From Rhynchopus sp. YZ270_cl-10 (Eukaryota > Euglenozoa > Diplonemea > Diplonemida > Diplonemidae): a stretch of DNA of 64,000 nt. The position numbers and the translations under genes are program-made. Shown here one piece after another: positions 10,557 through 22,809 of this stretch (within the stretch, counting starts at the first letter, position 1; the number at the start of each line of letters is the position of its first letter). Below the pieces are notes generated by a model. That model had not been told where the DNA came from. It saw nothing but the letters and a program-made list of their open reading frames with translations, and did not search any database. The stretch spans positions 248,001 through 312,000 of the forward strand of contig OZ037866.1 in NCBI GenBank assembly GCA_964035575.1, written 5' to 3'.

Positions 10557-11404
10557 CTGGGGGGGGGGGGCTAATAAAGTATACGGGGGTAATAAAGTAT
10601 ACGGTGCGGAAACCCATTTTGAGCGTGTAAATCTGTGAAATAAAGTATACGGTTTTTGTGTACATTTTTCTTACTAAAAAAAATTTACAGCAATTTTTGC
10701 ACAAAAAATCGGATTTTTTTTTTTTTGATTTCGGTCAGTGTCTTATCCAGGAATCCAGATTTTAAGTTTGGGGGGGGGTCAGTTTGTTTTTTTGCCCAAA
10801 TTTATTTTTCAGCAGGACCAGGGAACATAGTGAACTGTATATTTTTTTTTTTGCGGAGCAAAAAAAAACAAAAAAAATGGCGCCGCAGGCGAAAAAATTT
10901 TTGGGTACGGTGTAAATGTATAGCTTTTTACACCACGCCGAGGAAACACCTCAAACCCAGCTGAAAAAACTGACCCCCCCCACCGGCCCAAATTTCCGGA
11001 GAAATTTTGGGGGGGGTCACTGACCCCCCCCAACCGGCCCAAAAAATACACTGATTTCGGTGGTCCGAATTCTGTGCGTGCTGTGATGGGGTCACTTTGA
11101 GCTGAGAAACGAGTATTTTTGACCTAAAACGCGTGTATCAGTTTTTACACGATTGGTGCCTGATGGGGTTCAGATTTGTGAAAATTTAAGTCACCAAAAA
11201 ATTGTTCATTTTTCCACATTGACCCCACCACTGGCTGGGATTGGCCCAAAAATGTCAATGGTGGTGTTTTCGCGAGGTTTCGGCCACTAGAAACCCCAAA
11301 ATAACAGTGATTTTTTTTTTTTTTCCCCTTTTTCGTTTTTTGGCCATTTAAGCAGTAATTCCCGCCGAATAAAGTATACGTATACTTTAATAGCTCCCCC
11401 CCAG
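10557..11404. mobile_element. CTGGGGG family TIR element with TA duplication
   Basis: The left end reads CTGGGGG..GCTAATAAAGTATACG and the right end is its reverse complement, between TA dinucleotides (10555-10556, 11405-11406). AATAAAGTATACGG is repeated at the left end. The interior contains a GCGGAGCA/GGCGCCGCAGGC mini-hairpin block (about 10850-10915) and two diverged GTGGTGGGGTCA-type motifs (about 11070-11130, 11200-11260). A shorter relative lies at 62144-62445. Confidence 0.75.
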
Positions 11405-12232
11405 TAGTTTGATTATAGACTACTATCACTAGATAGCAGCCACGGTTTTTCTTCACAGGATCCTTAAAAGAAATGCGGAAAATAAATAAAGAACGAGCAC
11501 TTAGAACGGGAAAAAATGGACCCTCACCTCCCATGTCTCTTTTTGAAGTGTGGGGGGAGAGGGGAAATCATACAACACACAAGAATTTTTTTGTTCGGTT
11601 GTAGAAAAGTATGGAACTGCAAAAGAACAGGGGGGGGAGCAGATGCAATAGTGCACTGTGCACATCTAAAAAATAAAAATAAAAAATGCTTTTCCGGATG
11701 ACCAATCAGCAGCCTCTCGTACCGAAGCGGGGAAAGGAAAGCTGTGAAACGATGAATATGCCTCGGTGCATACACATATTCGGGCCTCACGCTAACTCGG
11801 TCTGCTCCCAATTTTTTTCCCCCGGAACGATGACACGATGGTTAGCGTGAGGCCTGCACATCTTTCTGATAAAATAAATACACACAACTTGTAAGGCAAA
11901 AAAAACTCAAATAAACTACGGAGATGAACTGCCTTTACAACACACGGTTCAAAAAAAAAACAAAACAAAACTGGAGAAGCGGTGGAGACGGGAGTTATTG
12001 TGGATAGCACGAGGGGAACGGGAAAAGGGGGAACAAACACAAAAAATAAAATAAAAAATAAACAGACAGATATTTTGGACCTTCTGTGGCCACGCAGGTT
12101 GAGGGGGTATGTGTGTATGTGGTGGAGTGCACGCTGTGTGCACACTGTGGCTAGGGTAACGATTAGCTAGTTGATGAGGGGAGCGCATTTTGTTTCGTTG
12201 CAAACGACAAAATCACCCCCAAACAAAGATAG
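11405..12232. other. Gene-free spacer with short repeats
   Basis: AT-rich DNA with one hairpin repeat of family F3 (11750-11785, stem TATGC/GCATA) and a pair of short inverted words around 11790-11850. No convincing reading frame. Confidence 0.5.
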
Positions 12233-12718
12233 TGGTGCTTCCCGGGGGGTATGCATTTCACAAATTTTCAATTCAATTCACAACTTTTCACAACTTTTCA
12301 CAACTTTTCACCACCCTTTTTTTCTTCGTTGGTGAAGCTTTTAAATGCCGGCATTTGCATTTCCGGAATCCGTCCGGCCAGTGGTGGGGTCAATTTGCCG
12401 AAATGGACAAGTTCTCGTCATTTCCGCACAGTGCACAGTACACAGGTACACAGGTACACCACATCACGTTCTATCTTGTGAATCCCAGCATACCCCTCAA
12501 TGGGTGGGCCACCACCCAACCCAAAAAAAACCCCCCAAAAAAAAAAAATCAATTCACAACTTTTCACAACTTTTCACAACTTTTCGCACTTTTCACAACT
12601 TTTCACAATTTTTCACCATTTTTCACCAGCCTTCACAATTTTATAGCGGTTTTCGTGTTGTGAAAACTTGTCACATTTTGTGAAAATTTGTGAAATGCAT
12701 ACCCCCCGGGAAGCACCA
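12233..12718. mobile_element. Complete 486-bp TIR element, TGGTGCTTCCCGG family
   Basis: Terminal inverted repeats of about 35 bp start TGGTGCTTCCCGGGGGG. The 5-bp duplication GATAG flanks both sides (12228-12232, 12719-12723). It is the uninterrupted counterpart of the split copy at 6379-9828. The interior contains the GTGGTGGGGTCA core motif, a GTACACAGGTACAC micro-array and arrays of TTCACAAC. It has no coding capacity. Confidence 0.9.
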
Positions 12719-12886
12719 GATAGGTTATTATGTGTCTCAAAAGGTTGCCCCAAAAAAGAGGATACTTTTTGTGTATGGTTCCTATTACGTTCTAATTGTT
12801 AGTTCTTGCACGCAGAGATTTTTTTGTGGGGGGTGGGGGTGGGTTCGACCCCCCTTGGGGGGTTTTTCAGACGTGTCCAGGGGGGG

Positions 12887-14085
12887 TTAGGGGAGGGTCA
12901 CTGTACTCGATAAATGCGATTTTTCCGATTTTGATCCTCAGAACCGCAGAAGTCCCCGAAAACTATACCAAACCACCTAGGGGACCCAAAAAACGCACCA
13001 GCGCCCCAGTTTTGACACAGAAACACTCAGATGATGCCTGAAATGCAATTTTTAAAAAATGCCTACAGAACTTGTACCTGCCCACCCCTGTAGATAGAGC
13101 AAATCACACATTCATCACGCCTCAGTGTGGGCCAGGGGCCAGAAAAGCCCCCAAAGCCACATATTTTCACCCCAGAACCTATCCCGAGGGGTACCCAGCC
13201 TGTTTCGGGGTGTTTAGAGGGACTTGGTGGAACTTAGAACCATGTTTCAAAAAGGGTACAAGTACTGTGCCAAGGGTTTTCCCACCCTAAGGTATCTGAA
13301 GCCGTCAAAAAGCGTGAAGTAGGCAATAAATCAAAAAATACCCCCTGAGGTCAAAAAAAACCACACCATAGGCCCATTTGGACCCCAAAAATCGAATTCC
13401 GCCCGGTTTTGGGCACTTCTGACCACTTCTGAGCGACTTTTTTGCGTTTTTTAAAAGTGACCACCAACTTGTACCTGCCCACCCCCCCTGTAGATAGAGC
13501 AACTCACACATCCATCACGCCTCAGTGTGAGCCAGGGGCCAGAAAAGCCCCCAAAGCCACATATTTTCACCCCAGAACCTATCCCGAGGGGTACCCAGCC
13601 TGTTTCGGGGTGTTTAGAGGGACTTGGTGGAACTTAGAACCATGTTTCAAAAAGGGTACAAGTACTGTGCCAAGGGTTTGCCCTCTCAAGGGACCAAGTA
13701 CTTGTACCCTTTTTGAAACATGGTTCTAAGTTCCACCAAGTCCCTCTAAACACCCCGAAACAGGCTGGGTACCCCTCGGGATAGGTTCTGGGGTGAAAAT
13801 ATGTGGCTTTGGGGGCTTTTCTGGCCCCTGGCTCACACTGAGGCGTGATGGATGTGTGAGTTGCTCTATCTACAGGGGTGGGCAGGTACAAGTTCTGTAG
13901 GCACTCTTTTAAAATTGCATTTCAGGCATTATCTGAGTGTTTCTGTGTCAAAACTGGGGCGCTGGTGCGTTTTTTGGGTCCCCTAGGTGGTTTGGTATAG
14001 TTTTCGGGGACTTCTGCGGTTCTGAGGATCAAAATCGGAAAAATCGCATTTATCGAGAGATTTAACGTGCAGTGACCCTCCCCTA
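12887..14085. mobile_element. 1.2-kb foldback element with 10-bp target duplication
   Basis: The ends TTAGGGGAGGGTCACTG and the reverse complement of AGGGGAGGGTCACTG are flanked by CCAGGGGGGG on both sides (12877-12886, 14086-14095). The right arm (about 13690-14085) is the inverse of the left arm (12887-13280), with a second direct copy of the inner 210 bp at 13471-13680. Long inverted repeats and a 9-11 bp duplication suggest a Mutator-like foldback. No transposase is visible. All open frames here are low-complexity by-products. Confidence 0.75.
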
Positions 14086-14169
14086 CCAGGGGGGGTGGAG
14101 AAAAAAAAATCCGGGGGCCGAAAAATTTCCAGGGGGGGTGGCCCGGCATGCACCCACATGTGCACTCGC

Positions 14170-14600
14170 CATGGGGCCATATTCAGCCTCGTGCCTCGTG
14201 AACAAAGTGACTCTGTGCAGCCAGAACGCGACTCAATTAGTCAAACGCCGAAGGAAAAGGAAGCATGCAGCATGGCAAAAGACAAAAGACAAAAAGTAGC
14301 GTACCGTGCGCCTGCGGCGCAATCTTGCAACCCACCCTTCCCATGACATAGTTTGGCGGTAAAAATGTGTAATTTTAAGCGCAAATTTTTGAAATGTTGC
14401 GTACCGTGGCTTCGCCAGGAACCTATGGGTGCCATGACCGCCGTTTCTTTTGTAAATGTACTGAGGTTACTGATAATTCGTGCCCCGTCTGCCTGGTGTA
14501 AATATCAGGGAAGTGCCGAACTCCGCAGTTGGGCAACCACGGAATTCTCACATTCCGCCGGAGGCCCCCAACTTGAGCTAAGGTGGGGACCTGGGCGCGC
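14170..14600. repeat. Dispersed repeat F8, about 450 bp, with GC mini-hairpins
   Basis: The same order of blocks appears at 14170-14600 and 29737-30210, with a partial copy at 58140-58290. Each has GTACCGTGCGCCTGCGGCGC followed about 110 bp later by GTACCGTGGCTTCGCCAG, both GC hairpins with 3-4 base loops. A larger hairpin GGCGCGC-GAA-GCGCGCC follows at about 14594. No coding frame is shared between the copies. Confidence 0.7.
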
Positions 14601-16546
14601 GAAGCGCGCCCGGGCTCGACTGACAAATTTTCGACCCCCCTTGAGGCCTGAAAAACCGGATCGAAAAATAAACTCTGCTTGCACGCAAAAAAAAAAAAAA
14701 AAAAAAAAAAAATTCACCCGAGAATGGATGATAAAGGTGAATGGACGGCATCGCACGGTTTTCTTTCATAGGTACTGTGCACTCAGACCCTTTCACGGAT
14801 TCGCCTGAACAATGGTTCGGTGTCAATGACCGTAAAGGCCCCTCGATGAGGGGTAACGAGGCCATGCGTTGAACACGGTTTGTGTCGCAGGTTTACACAA
14901 GACAAAGGTTTGGTGGGAAAAAATAAAATAAAATAAAAAAGTTGTGAGTAATGTACTAAGCCTCTCTGTGCTTAGTCACCCAAAAAAAAAAAGGTGTCTG
15001 ATGAAGTTAAGCCTAGTCCATCAATGAAGAGCACAAAAAAAAAGTGAAGTTATTGATGCAGGCACCTCCCGCTGACCTACGATGCCAGCTGGAAAAAAAG
15101 CACAAAAAATAAGGTTGTAAAATGAATGTGCACACAAAATGGTTTTGGATTTTGCATCAGAGGGAGTGTGGGGGGTCTTCCCTCTATCGGGGGCAGTCGG
15201 AGGTGAGGGAAGGCGCTGTTGTGATCGTGATGCGTGTTTTGAGACGCAAAGAAAGGGGTTTATTTGCTACTCATTTAGTAGCAAAAAAACCCCAAAAATA
15301 AATTTGTTGTATCAACTACATAGGTCATGTCATGCACACAGCATCGCCCGAAGGAAGTGTATCTTCTGTGATGACGTAACCCGGTGGGGATTGAATGGGT
15401 TTTAATGAAGTTTTTTTTGTTATTTGAAAACTTGGTTTGTATTAGTGTAGCCACCCTAGAGTGTGCTCCACTATGTTTGCTTTGTGTAACCCCGGGGGGG
15501 GGAAGGGGGAGTCAGTTATAAAGTTGGCATTGTCAACTTCCTTATCGCACAACCTGGCGCAGGCACTGCACGCAAAAAAAAAACAAAAAAAACAAAAAAA
15601 TAAAAGACAAATTACAAGATGGGGTGTGCCTCTCGTGCACACACATCTTAAAAAAACAAAGAGAACTTGAAAAGTGCAAACGCCTCACCGTTCATCGGGC
15701 GGACGCAGGGCAAAAAATAAAAAAATAAAGTTGGTGAAGGTGGGGGAAACAACGAATTTTTAGTTTTCATGTACATTTCCAAGAGAAAAGCACAAGGACG
15801 TTCAAAACAGTGAATTTTGAAAAGTGGATTATGTTCGCCCCTTCTGGAAAAAGCAATCAGGAGGGAAAAGAGAAAAAAGGTTGAAATAGCAGCACTGTGC
15901 TTAGTCACCAAAATAGGGAGGGTTTCATTGATGCACACTTTATGTGACGCACCAACGCACTGTGGAGAGAAGAAAAACACAAAAAAAAACGTTAAAATCA
16001 TGCTTCCAATTCGAAGAACAGAAAGCATGAAAAAGGGTTGTACTGTGGACTCCCTTTATTTTATTACAAACGTGAAGAATTAGCTGTGAATCAGGTTCAC
16101 ACAAAAAAAAGGTGGGGCCCTTTTGCACAGAAATAATTTTTTAAAAACACACAAAGAAGAGCCGGGGGTTAATCGCATGAAGGCCTTATTTAAAAAGCCA
16201 GGAATACCCACAAAATTTTTTTTTTCCTTTTTTACAAAGGGACGTCGTCTCAGACAGCATGACTGAAACGGTCAGTCATGGTGATACTACTTTTCCCTTT
16301 TGGTTACTTTGCATAAAATGGTAGCTGCTGCAGGCACCTTCCGACTGACCCGCATACTCGAGGCCAGCCATCTGGTGATGAAAAAATCACAAAATATTCG
16401 AAATTTTGCACGTGAAAGATGAATGAATGTGCCTCGCTGTGCACTCGTCTCGTCTTTCAAAGTTGTTTTTTTTTTTTTGTTGCGTCGACAAAGCATTTTA
16501 GATCTTTATACTCGGAAATAAAGGTCTCAAAAAATAAAAACTGTTA
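14600..16546. other. Gene-free region of short repeats
   Basis: Holds a poly-A run (14688-14712), hairpin repeats F3 (about 14950, 15620, 16425), repeats F2 (15054-15108, 16328-16391), repeat F1 (15429-15477), a copy of F11 (15393-15425) and a piece sharing GTTCATCGG with 31820. Nothing coding is supported. Confidence 0.5.
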
Positions 16547-16949
16547 GGGCACGGTAACTTTTATTCTTGGTAAGCGTCAGAGCACTTCTCAAAAAAAAGT
16601 ACGCACGCACGCAAAAAAAAATTATGCAGTAAAAAAAATTATGAGTGGTGAAAAAAATTATAGAGGAAAATTACAGTGGGGGAAATACAGGTACCAAAAA
16701 TATTTTCCCACCAATTTTTGCCCACAAAAAATCGGGGGAATTTTTTTTTGATTTCGGCTCTCAGGAGTCTGTGTGTGCTGTGATGTGGTCAATTTGCGCT
16801 GAAAAATGTACATTTTTTACCTAAAATACATTGTTGAGTTATTGAGGGCCCCCCTTTATAATTTTTTTTTCTGCATAATTTTTTCCCCTGGAATCTCAAA
16901 AAAAAAGTACGCACGCAGACGCTTACCAAAAATAAAAATTACCGTGCCC
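16547..16949. mobile_element. PIF/Harbinger-like MITE with TTA duplication
   Basis: The ends GGGCACGGTAACTTTTATT and its near reverse complement are flanked by TTA (16544-16546, 16950-16952). A GGGC-type end with a TTA duplication fits PIF/Harbinger. The empty site is visible at about 62126-62143, where AAAACTG-TTA-TCTGAGTTTA runs uninterrupted. Interior copies of TACGCACGCA lie near both ends. Confidence 0.85.
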
Positions 16950-16963
16950 TTATCTGAGTTTAA

Positions 16964-17718
16964 CAGGGCTCTCAAGATCCTCCACGAAAAAACCAGAATT
17001 TTCGAAATGAGGAGGATTCGTTTTTGCAAAAAAAACCCCCAAAAAAAAAAAATTTTCCCCCGCAACAAGCGGTCGTCGCGCGCTTCGCGCGCGCCTCCCT
17101 GACAGCCACAGAGCGGAGAGGCGGGTCAATTTTGCGAGATAACAAAAAACGGAAATCTAATCCGTTCTCTTGCACCGTACGCTCCACGAACCGTACAAAA
17201 CCAATACGTCTTCCAGAAGCAGGGGCTGATGCAACGGCGGGTAATTTTTTAAAAATGGCAAAAAAATTGCAGCTTTGGTGACGTTGCATTTTTTGGCTGC
17301 AAAATGCAAGGGTATCCAAAGACATTGCCAACTCTATTTTTTTGCGGAGCAAAAAAATAATATAAATGGCGCCGCAGGCGAAAAAAAATTAGGGTACGGT
17401 GTAAAAATGCTTCCTTTTACACCACAGAATTACTCAACGAACACATTTTTTGAGTAGCAAAAAATGGAAATGGCGCCGCAGGCAAATTTTTTTTAAAGGT
17501 GCAGCCCTGGACGGCATACAGGCTCGGGAAAATATTGGCTCCCTCGGGGGAGACAAAGTGACCCCCACTATAAAACCCCTAGGAGGATAATCCTCCACCC
17601 GAGCCCGCCAAAAAAAAAAAAAATGGAGGAAATCCTCCACCAAAAAAGCCTGAAAAAAAAAAAAAAAAAGCCCCTGGAGGAAATATCCTCCCCTACGTGG
17701 AGGATCTTGAGAGCACTG
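16964..17718. mobile_element. hAT-type non-autonomous element with 8-bp duplication
   Basis: The left end CAGGGCTCTCAAGATCCTCC and the right end (reverse complement, CAGTG type) are flanked by GAGTTTAA (16956-16963, 17719-17726). The site is undisturbed in the related repeat copy at 62138-62450 apart from another element. The interior contains two GGCGCCGCAGGC/GCGGAGCA mini-hairpin blocks (about 17340-17400, 17450-17490), a GCGCGCTTCGCGCGC hairpin (about 17077-17092) and TCCTCC words. Confidence 0.9.
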
Positions 17719-17726
17719 GAGTTTAA

Positions 17727-17947
17727 GCTAGTCTGATAAAGAAAGAAACGAAATCAGAAAAAGAATTTTTCGTTGATCGCACCGGATTTTTGTGGAGTGT
17801 GTAGGGACAAAATCAAAAACTTTTCTGTGGATAAGTTGTGTCGTGTTTACATCGCTCACACCAAAAAAATTCGGGCACAACTCAGATATGTTTTCATTTC
17901 CTCCCCTACAACCTTTGCAAGGCAGTTGTCTCAAAAAAAAAAAAAGA
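17727..17947. repeat. Older dispersed repeat, copy 1
   Basis: The block starting GCTAGTCTGATAAAGAAAG is about 95% identical to 62448-62625. It continues leftwards across the hAT and Harbinger-like insertions to about 16535. Its terminal A-rich part is the target of the next element. Confidence 0.85.
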
Positions 17948-17951
17948 AAAT

Positions 17952-19000
17952 GGGAACGTCCGCGAAAGACCCCCCCCTAAAGCTAACATCCATGCTTATT
18001 GGTATTTCACTAATTAAAATTTTGGTATTTTATAAGATTTTTTTTTTAAATGAACTCAGAGTTAAGTTTCTGAGTTCATTAAAACAAAAATCGGTGAAAA
18101 ATTCCGAGTAGGTATTAATTTAGATAGGAAAAGCTATGTCAACAGCTATGTGTCCCCTTATTTTACCTGTAAATACTAAGGATATAGGAAGGAATTCACT
18201 AATATCTGTCTCTAAACCCATTATCAAAAAGGGGGCAGGAAAGGGGGGTGGAGGCTTGTCGCCCCCTCCGAACACTCTAAATAGAGCGCGAAAGAGCTTC
18301 ACGATCCGGGTCGTCTGCGGCGACGTCGACTTTCTCGCAGAAAACCCCCTTTTTTGAGTGACCCTATTGACCTCCGTGATGAGTCTCTCCAAGAGTTCCA
18401 GACAATTGCCCGCCTGTTCCTCCTCTTCCTCCTCCGTCTCGCTGTCCTTGTCCTCCTGGGGGTGTCGCTGATGCAACTACAGGAGTAGTAAACGGCGGAC
18501 ACCCCTTTTCTCCTGGTGGTTCTCTTCTGCATATGGAGGGACATATGCTTCGAGCTACACACCTCGCGCATCCAGCTCCTCGCGTCCCACCCTTTGCCCC
18601 CCTGCCAGTGAACCCCTGCATACACCTGCAGCTCGGCGAAGTTTTTTAGGCCTCGGAAAGGCCGGGTTTTCAGCTCCTGAGCGAATGCTTTGGCTGCTGA
18701 TTCCATTTCCCCCTGCTGTGTTGTTCTGTGGGTGGTTATATGGGTGTTTGTGAGGATTTCCTTGTATATCCTTAGTATTTACAGGTAAAATAAGGGGACA
18801 CATAGCTGTTGACATAGCTTTTCCTATCTAAATTAATACCTACTCGGAATTTTTCACCGATTTTTGTTTTAATGAACTCAGAAACTTAACTCTGAGTTCA
18901 TTTAAAAAAAAAATCTTATAAAATACCAAAATTTTAATTAGTGAAATACCAATAAGCATGGATGTTAGCTTTAGGGGGGGGGTCTTTCGCGGACGCTGCC
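17952..19000. mobile_element. 1.05-kb element with about 230-bp terminal inverted repeats
   Basis: The arms 17952-18184 and 18767-19000 are nearly perfect inverse copies (outer word CGTCCGCGAAAGACCCCCC). A possible 4-bp duplication AAAT lies at 17948-17951 and 19001-19004, in A-rich DNA and therefore weak. The 580-bp interior is GC-richer and carries minus-strand reading frames. The family is not identified. The near identity of the arms suggests recent formation. Confidence 0.7.
18230..18706 (-). CDS. Unrecognised coding-like frames inside the long-TIR element
   Basis: From the ATG at 18706 one frame reads about 80 plausible residues (KAFAQELKTRPF, ELQVYAGVHWQGGKGWDARS, MREVCSSKHMSLHMQKR), then becomes R-rich. 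From about 18455 a second frame looks better (EDKDSETEEEEEEQAG, CLELLERLITEVNR, TTRIVKLFRALFRVFGG) and runs into the inverted repeat. The switch could be a frameshift or a very short intron (a 25-base GT..AG segment sits there). I recognise no domain. It may be an accessory protein or a decayed transposase part. Confidence 0.35.
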
Positions 19001-22000
19001 AAATAGAAAACGACAGGATATGACAGTTAAATGAAATAAAGAAAACACTTTTTCGTTTATCGCACCGCAAAAAGGTTTGTGTTTTTCACTGATGAATGTG
19101 AGTGATGTTAGTGGAAAACCAATACGCTAAAGCGGGCACGCACCATCCGTCGTTTTCCATTTCTATTCGTCAATGCTTGATAACACAACAAAAAAAATTC
19201 TAAATTCGTTAATTTGATCCAAGCCTTTCGATGTTTCACCTTGAAAACAATCCATATGAAGCTGTGTCAGCGCAAAAAACAAAAAAATAGAGCCTTTATT
19301 TACACACAGTGGACCCACTAATTCCAAATAATTTCAAATATAAACACAATGAAATACACAGAAAGGGCATATGAAGCTTGTCATAAACAGCAGTAATAGA
19401 TGCTGAAAAATCTTTCTCCTCTCTGCCTTTTCCCCACCCTTGCAGTACAAAAAAAAGAAAAATAAAGACAGCTACTATGTAGTTTGAATGTAGCCTGCAA
19501 ATCGTGAGGAAAGCAGACACGGTATGTCAAAGAAAAGCTTCGGTAAGAAAGAAAGATGTTCCAGCTTACTGTGCTTTTCAGTCACCTTTTTTTAAAAAAA
19601 GGTCGAGTTTGACAAAAGGGGATTTCAACAGGTCGTAGCAAAGTGAAATAAAAGTTTAAAAGATGATCCTAAGCCTCTCGTGCGAGCTTAGTTACATTTC
19701 AGAAATGTCACATTTTCAAAGCTGTGGGGATGATGTAAAACGGCCGTACTCGACTCAACCCTCAAAAGAAGAGTGTGGAAAAACAAAAAACAAAAAAACG
19801 CAAAAACCAGAACAAAACTGTTCTGACCAAATGTATTTTTTAGAAAAAATTTTGAGAAAAAAAAAAAATGCTGTATCAACAATCCAGTAGGATCTGTACG
19901 CACAATGTCACCCGAAGGCATTTAAAAAATGTATTTTGATTTGTGGGGGGAGTGGGGGAAACAATACAAATACCCCTTTTAAGCAGAAAATAAAGGGGAG
20001 AAAATTCGCACAAAAAAAAATCTTTTTTCTTTTTGGATAAGAATGAGCAAAAGTCTCTTGCTTGGGTCACCTTAAATCTGAAAGAAAATAACTTAGGAAG
20101 ATGAGATGATCTCACATCTCTTTTTTTATTTTCGCAAAAATTGCTGTCGCTTTTATGGATGCAGGTTTACAATAACATGGGGGAAAACAGCCAACCCTCC
20201 AAGAGAAATATCACAGATGATGAACGAATGCATAAAATACTTTTATTTTTTGTTTGAGTCATAGACAGGTGACCCTGCGACCTTGCCTCATGAAAAGGGG
20301 GGTTTTTTTATCTTAAAGTAGAGTTGAAATACAAAGCCCTCTCGTGAACAGCGTACCTTTGGTATGACTGGCTGTACCTGGGGTGGACACCCCAATCATG
20401 CAGCCCTACAATCCATTTCGTGGTTTACAGACAATACGCCACACAGGGATTGCCCATTTAACTCATTTCCAATATGCTGTGAGAGTAGTCGGCAGGGGGT
20501 GGGGGGGGGGGAAGCAACACAAATTGGTAAGATGGACGTGCCTTTTTGCTGTAGGCACACACATCAAAGGGAAAGCAAGGAAGATGAGTCCTTAAGAAGG
20601 GTACGCACACACCGGTGGGGTTGTCAGTCCCCGGCACTGAAAAGCCAGGTCCCTCAAATAGTAAGAGTTATTGAACACAAAGAAGAAGTCGCCGAGAAAA
20701 AAAAAATCTATTTTTTTTACCAAGAAAAGTTGTTGTTTTTTTGGATGAGTATTTTCTGGGTGTGCACTCAGAAATCACAAATCAAAGAAAAACGACTATT
20801 CCAGAGGTGAAAACATAGTTTTGCTGATAGTTTTCCAATTCCAGAAAAGTATCATAAAAAAAGTGAAGAAAGATTGAAAAATTATCAGCAAAAGTTTTTT
20901 AAAACAAAACCAAGAAAGAAACAACACTAATTCTGCCCTTCGTGCACACTAAAAAAATAGAGAGGGCTGAAAGTTAAACAAATCACCGTTCATTCGGTGA
21001 CGCAAGCACTGAAAAAGAAGAAGAAGAAAAAGGGGTAGGGATAAAAGACAAAACTGTGGAGCCACCAACGCACCAAGACGAAGGAAACAATATAAAAACA
21101 ATCAACAAAAAAAAAATTGTGCAGGCTAGAAATATTTTCTCTTTCCCCCAAAAACCTTTGCACTTCTGCTGTTTTTTTTTGTAGGTTTGGGTATTTTATT
21201 GGATACGATCAAAGGAATAAAAAAAAACAAACCAACAAACACCACCTGATTTTGCCTGAAATTTGGAGTTTTTTGGTGGTATTCAAACCACTTTTTAATA
21301 CCAAACACCACCAAATTTCAGGTAGAAAAACACAGAACCCCGTTTCTGCACAGGAAATACCCATAATTGATCCCACAGCACACACAGAACGTCTCTTCGG
21401 GCTTCCTTACCTATACTGTGAAATGCAAACACACGGTACAGAAATTTCAACGGGGCATCTAAGTCACACCATCCTGCACATCCTAGAACCCCTGAGAGGG
21501 CAATAGGTTGTTCTCCTGTAATTATGTTTTTTTTGTTCAATTATAGACAGGCCCTGCCTTCTGGAACAAAAAAAAAAATGGGGAGGTAAAGCAAGTCTCT
21601 GGGTAATTTTTCGGAAAATGTTGGCCATGGTGGGAAGGGGGGGATGATTACGTGATTTTTTTTAAAAAAAGGGGGTGAAAAGATGATTAAGCTTCCCATT
21701 GCAGTGCCATATTTCCAAAGAAGGGGGGGAAATGAAAGCTGAAATGTGCCTCTGCACCTTCAGCTTTGGAGCTCAGGTGTGCACTTAACAACTGAGTTTT
21801 TTTTTTTTTTTTAAAAGCTGTGTGCTTAGCATCACTGTGCTTGGTCACCTTTTTTTTGGTGAAATAAATGCCTGTTGAAGAGTTAGGGGGTGTGGTATAA
21901 AACACGGCGGGAAAAGAAAAAAAAAACACAAAACAAAACAAAACAAAACTGTTGGGGGAAGAACAACGAAACCTGCACAAGACGAAATGTGCTTCATCAT

Positions 22001-22778
22001 GCACACACCTCTTCCCAATGAAAGAAAACTTGCTGAAAGACGAAACCGCTCATTTTGGGGGCAGTCTTGAAAGAAAAACTATTGTGACTTCACAAACAGA
22101 AAGAACTGTCGTTATTTTATTATTTTATTTTTTTGTTGTTGAAATTTGATTGCACACGATACGCGCGGACACCTCACGGGAAGAGCCACACGCGCTATGT
22201 ACCTAACTCTGTGGGAACCATCCGGATGAAAACACAAAATGCTCTGCGGCCAACAGAGAGTGTGAAAAGGAAACCTAAATGGCTTACCCGTACCGTAGTG
22301 TGAACGGGGGGCGGTACACAACCGCTCGTCGGCCGGCGGCCCACCTTCCGCCCCAGAAAAAGAGAAAAAAAAACGCACACTCTTTCTATTTCTGAATTTT
22401 CTCGAAACTGAACTGAATACCTGAAAGCAATGAAGAAATACAACCCCCCCAAAACCCCAAAACTCCCACCCCCCCAGGCACTCCGCTAGGTACTAAAGTT
22501 CTGTTGATTGTCAACAGAACTTTTTGAAAATGGGGAAAAAAAGAAAAAAAAAAAAAGTTCTGCTAAGTGGTTCAGACCCGTTCTACCTGTCAAAAAAGCT
22601 CAGGAGAAGAAGATATGGAGAGGTGAGTGCTCAAACGTCCCAAAAAAGTCAAAATCGGGCGTTGGTAAAAAAAAAAAGTTGCGTACCGTGCGCCTGCGGC
22701 GCAAGCATGTACCCCACCAACGTGGACCATCAACAGAATATTTTCAAAATCGGAAATCCTAGCGGAGAGCCTGCACCC

Positions 22779-22809
<31 letters not shown>

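Noticed and set aside
13072-13891. Apparent protein repeated in both orientations (PRTYPEGYPACFGVFRGT)
   Set aside because: It is the arm of a foldback element translated three times; no start, domain or conservation beyond the DNA repeat.
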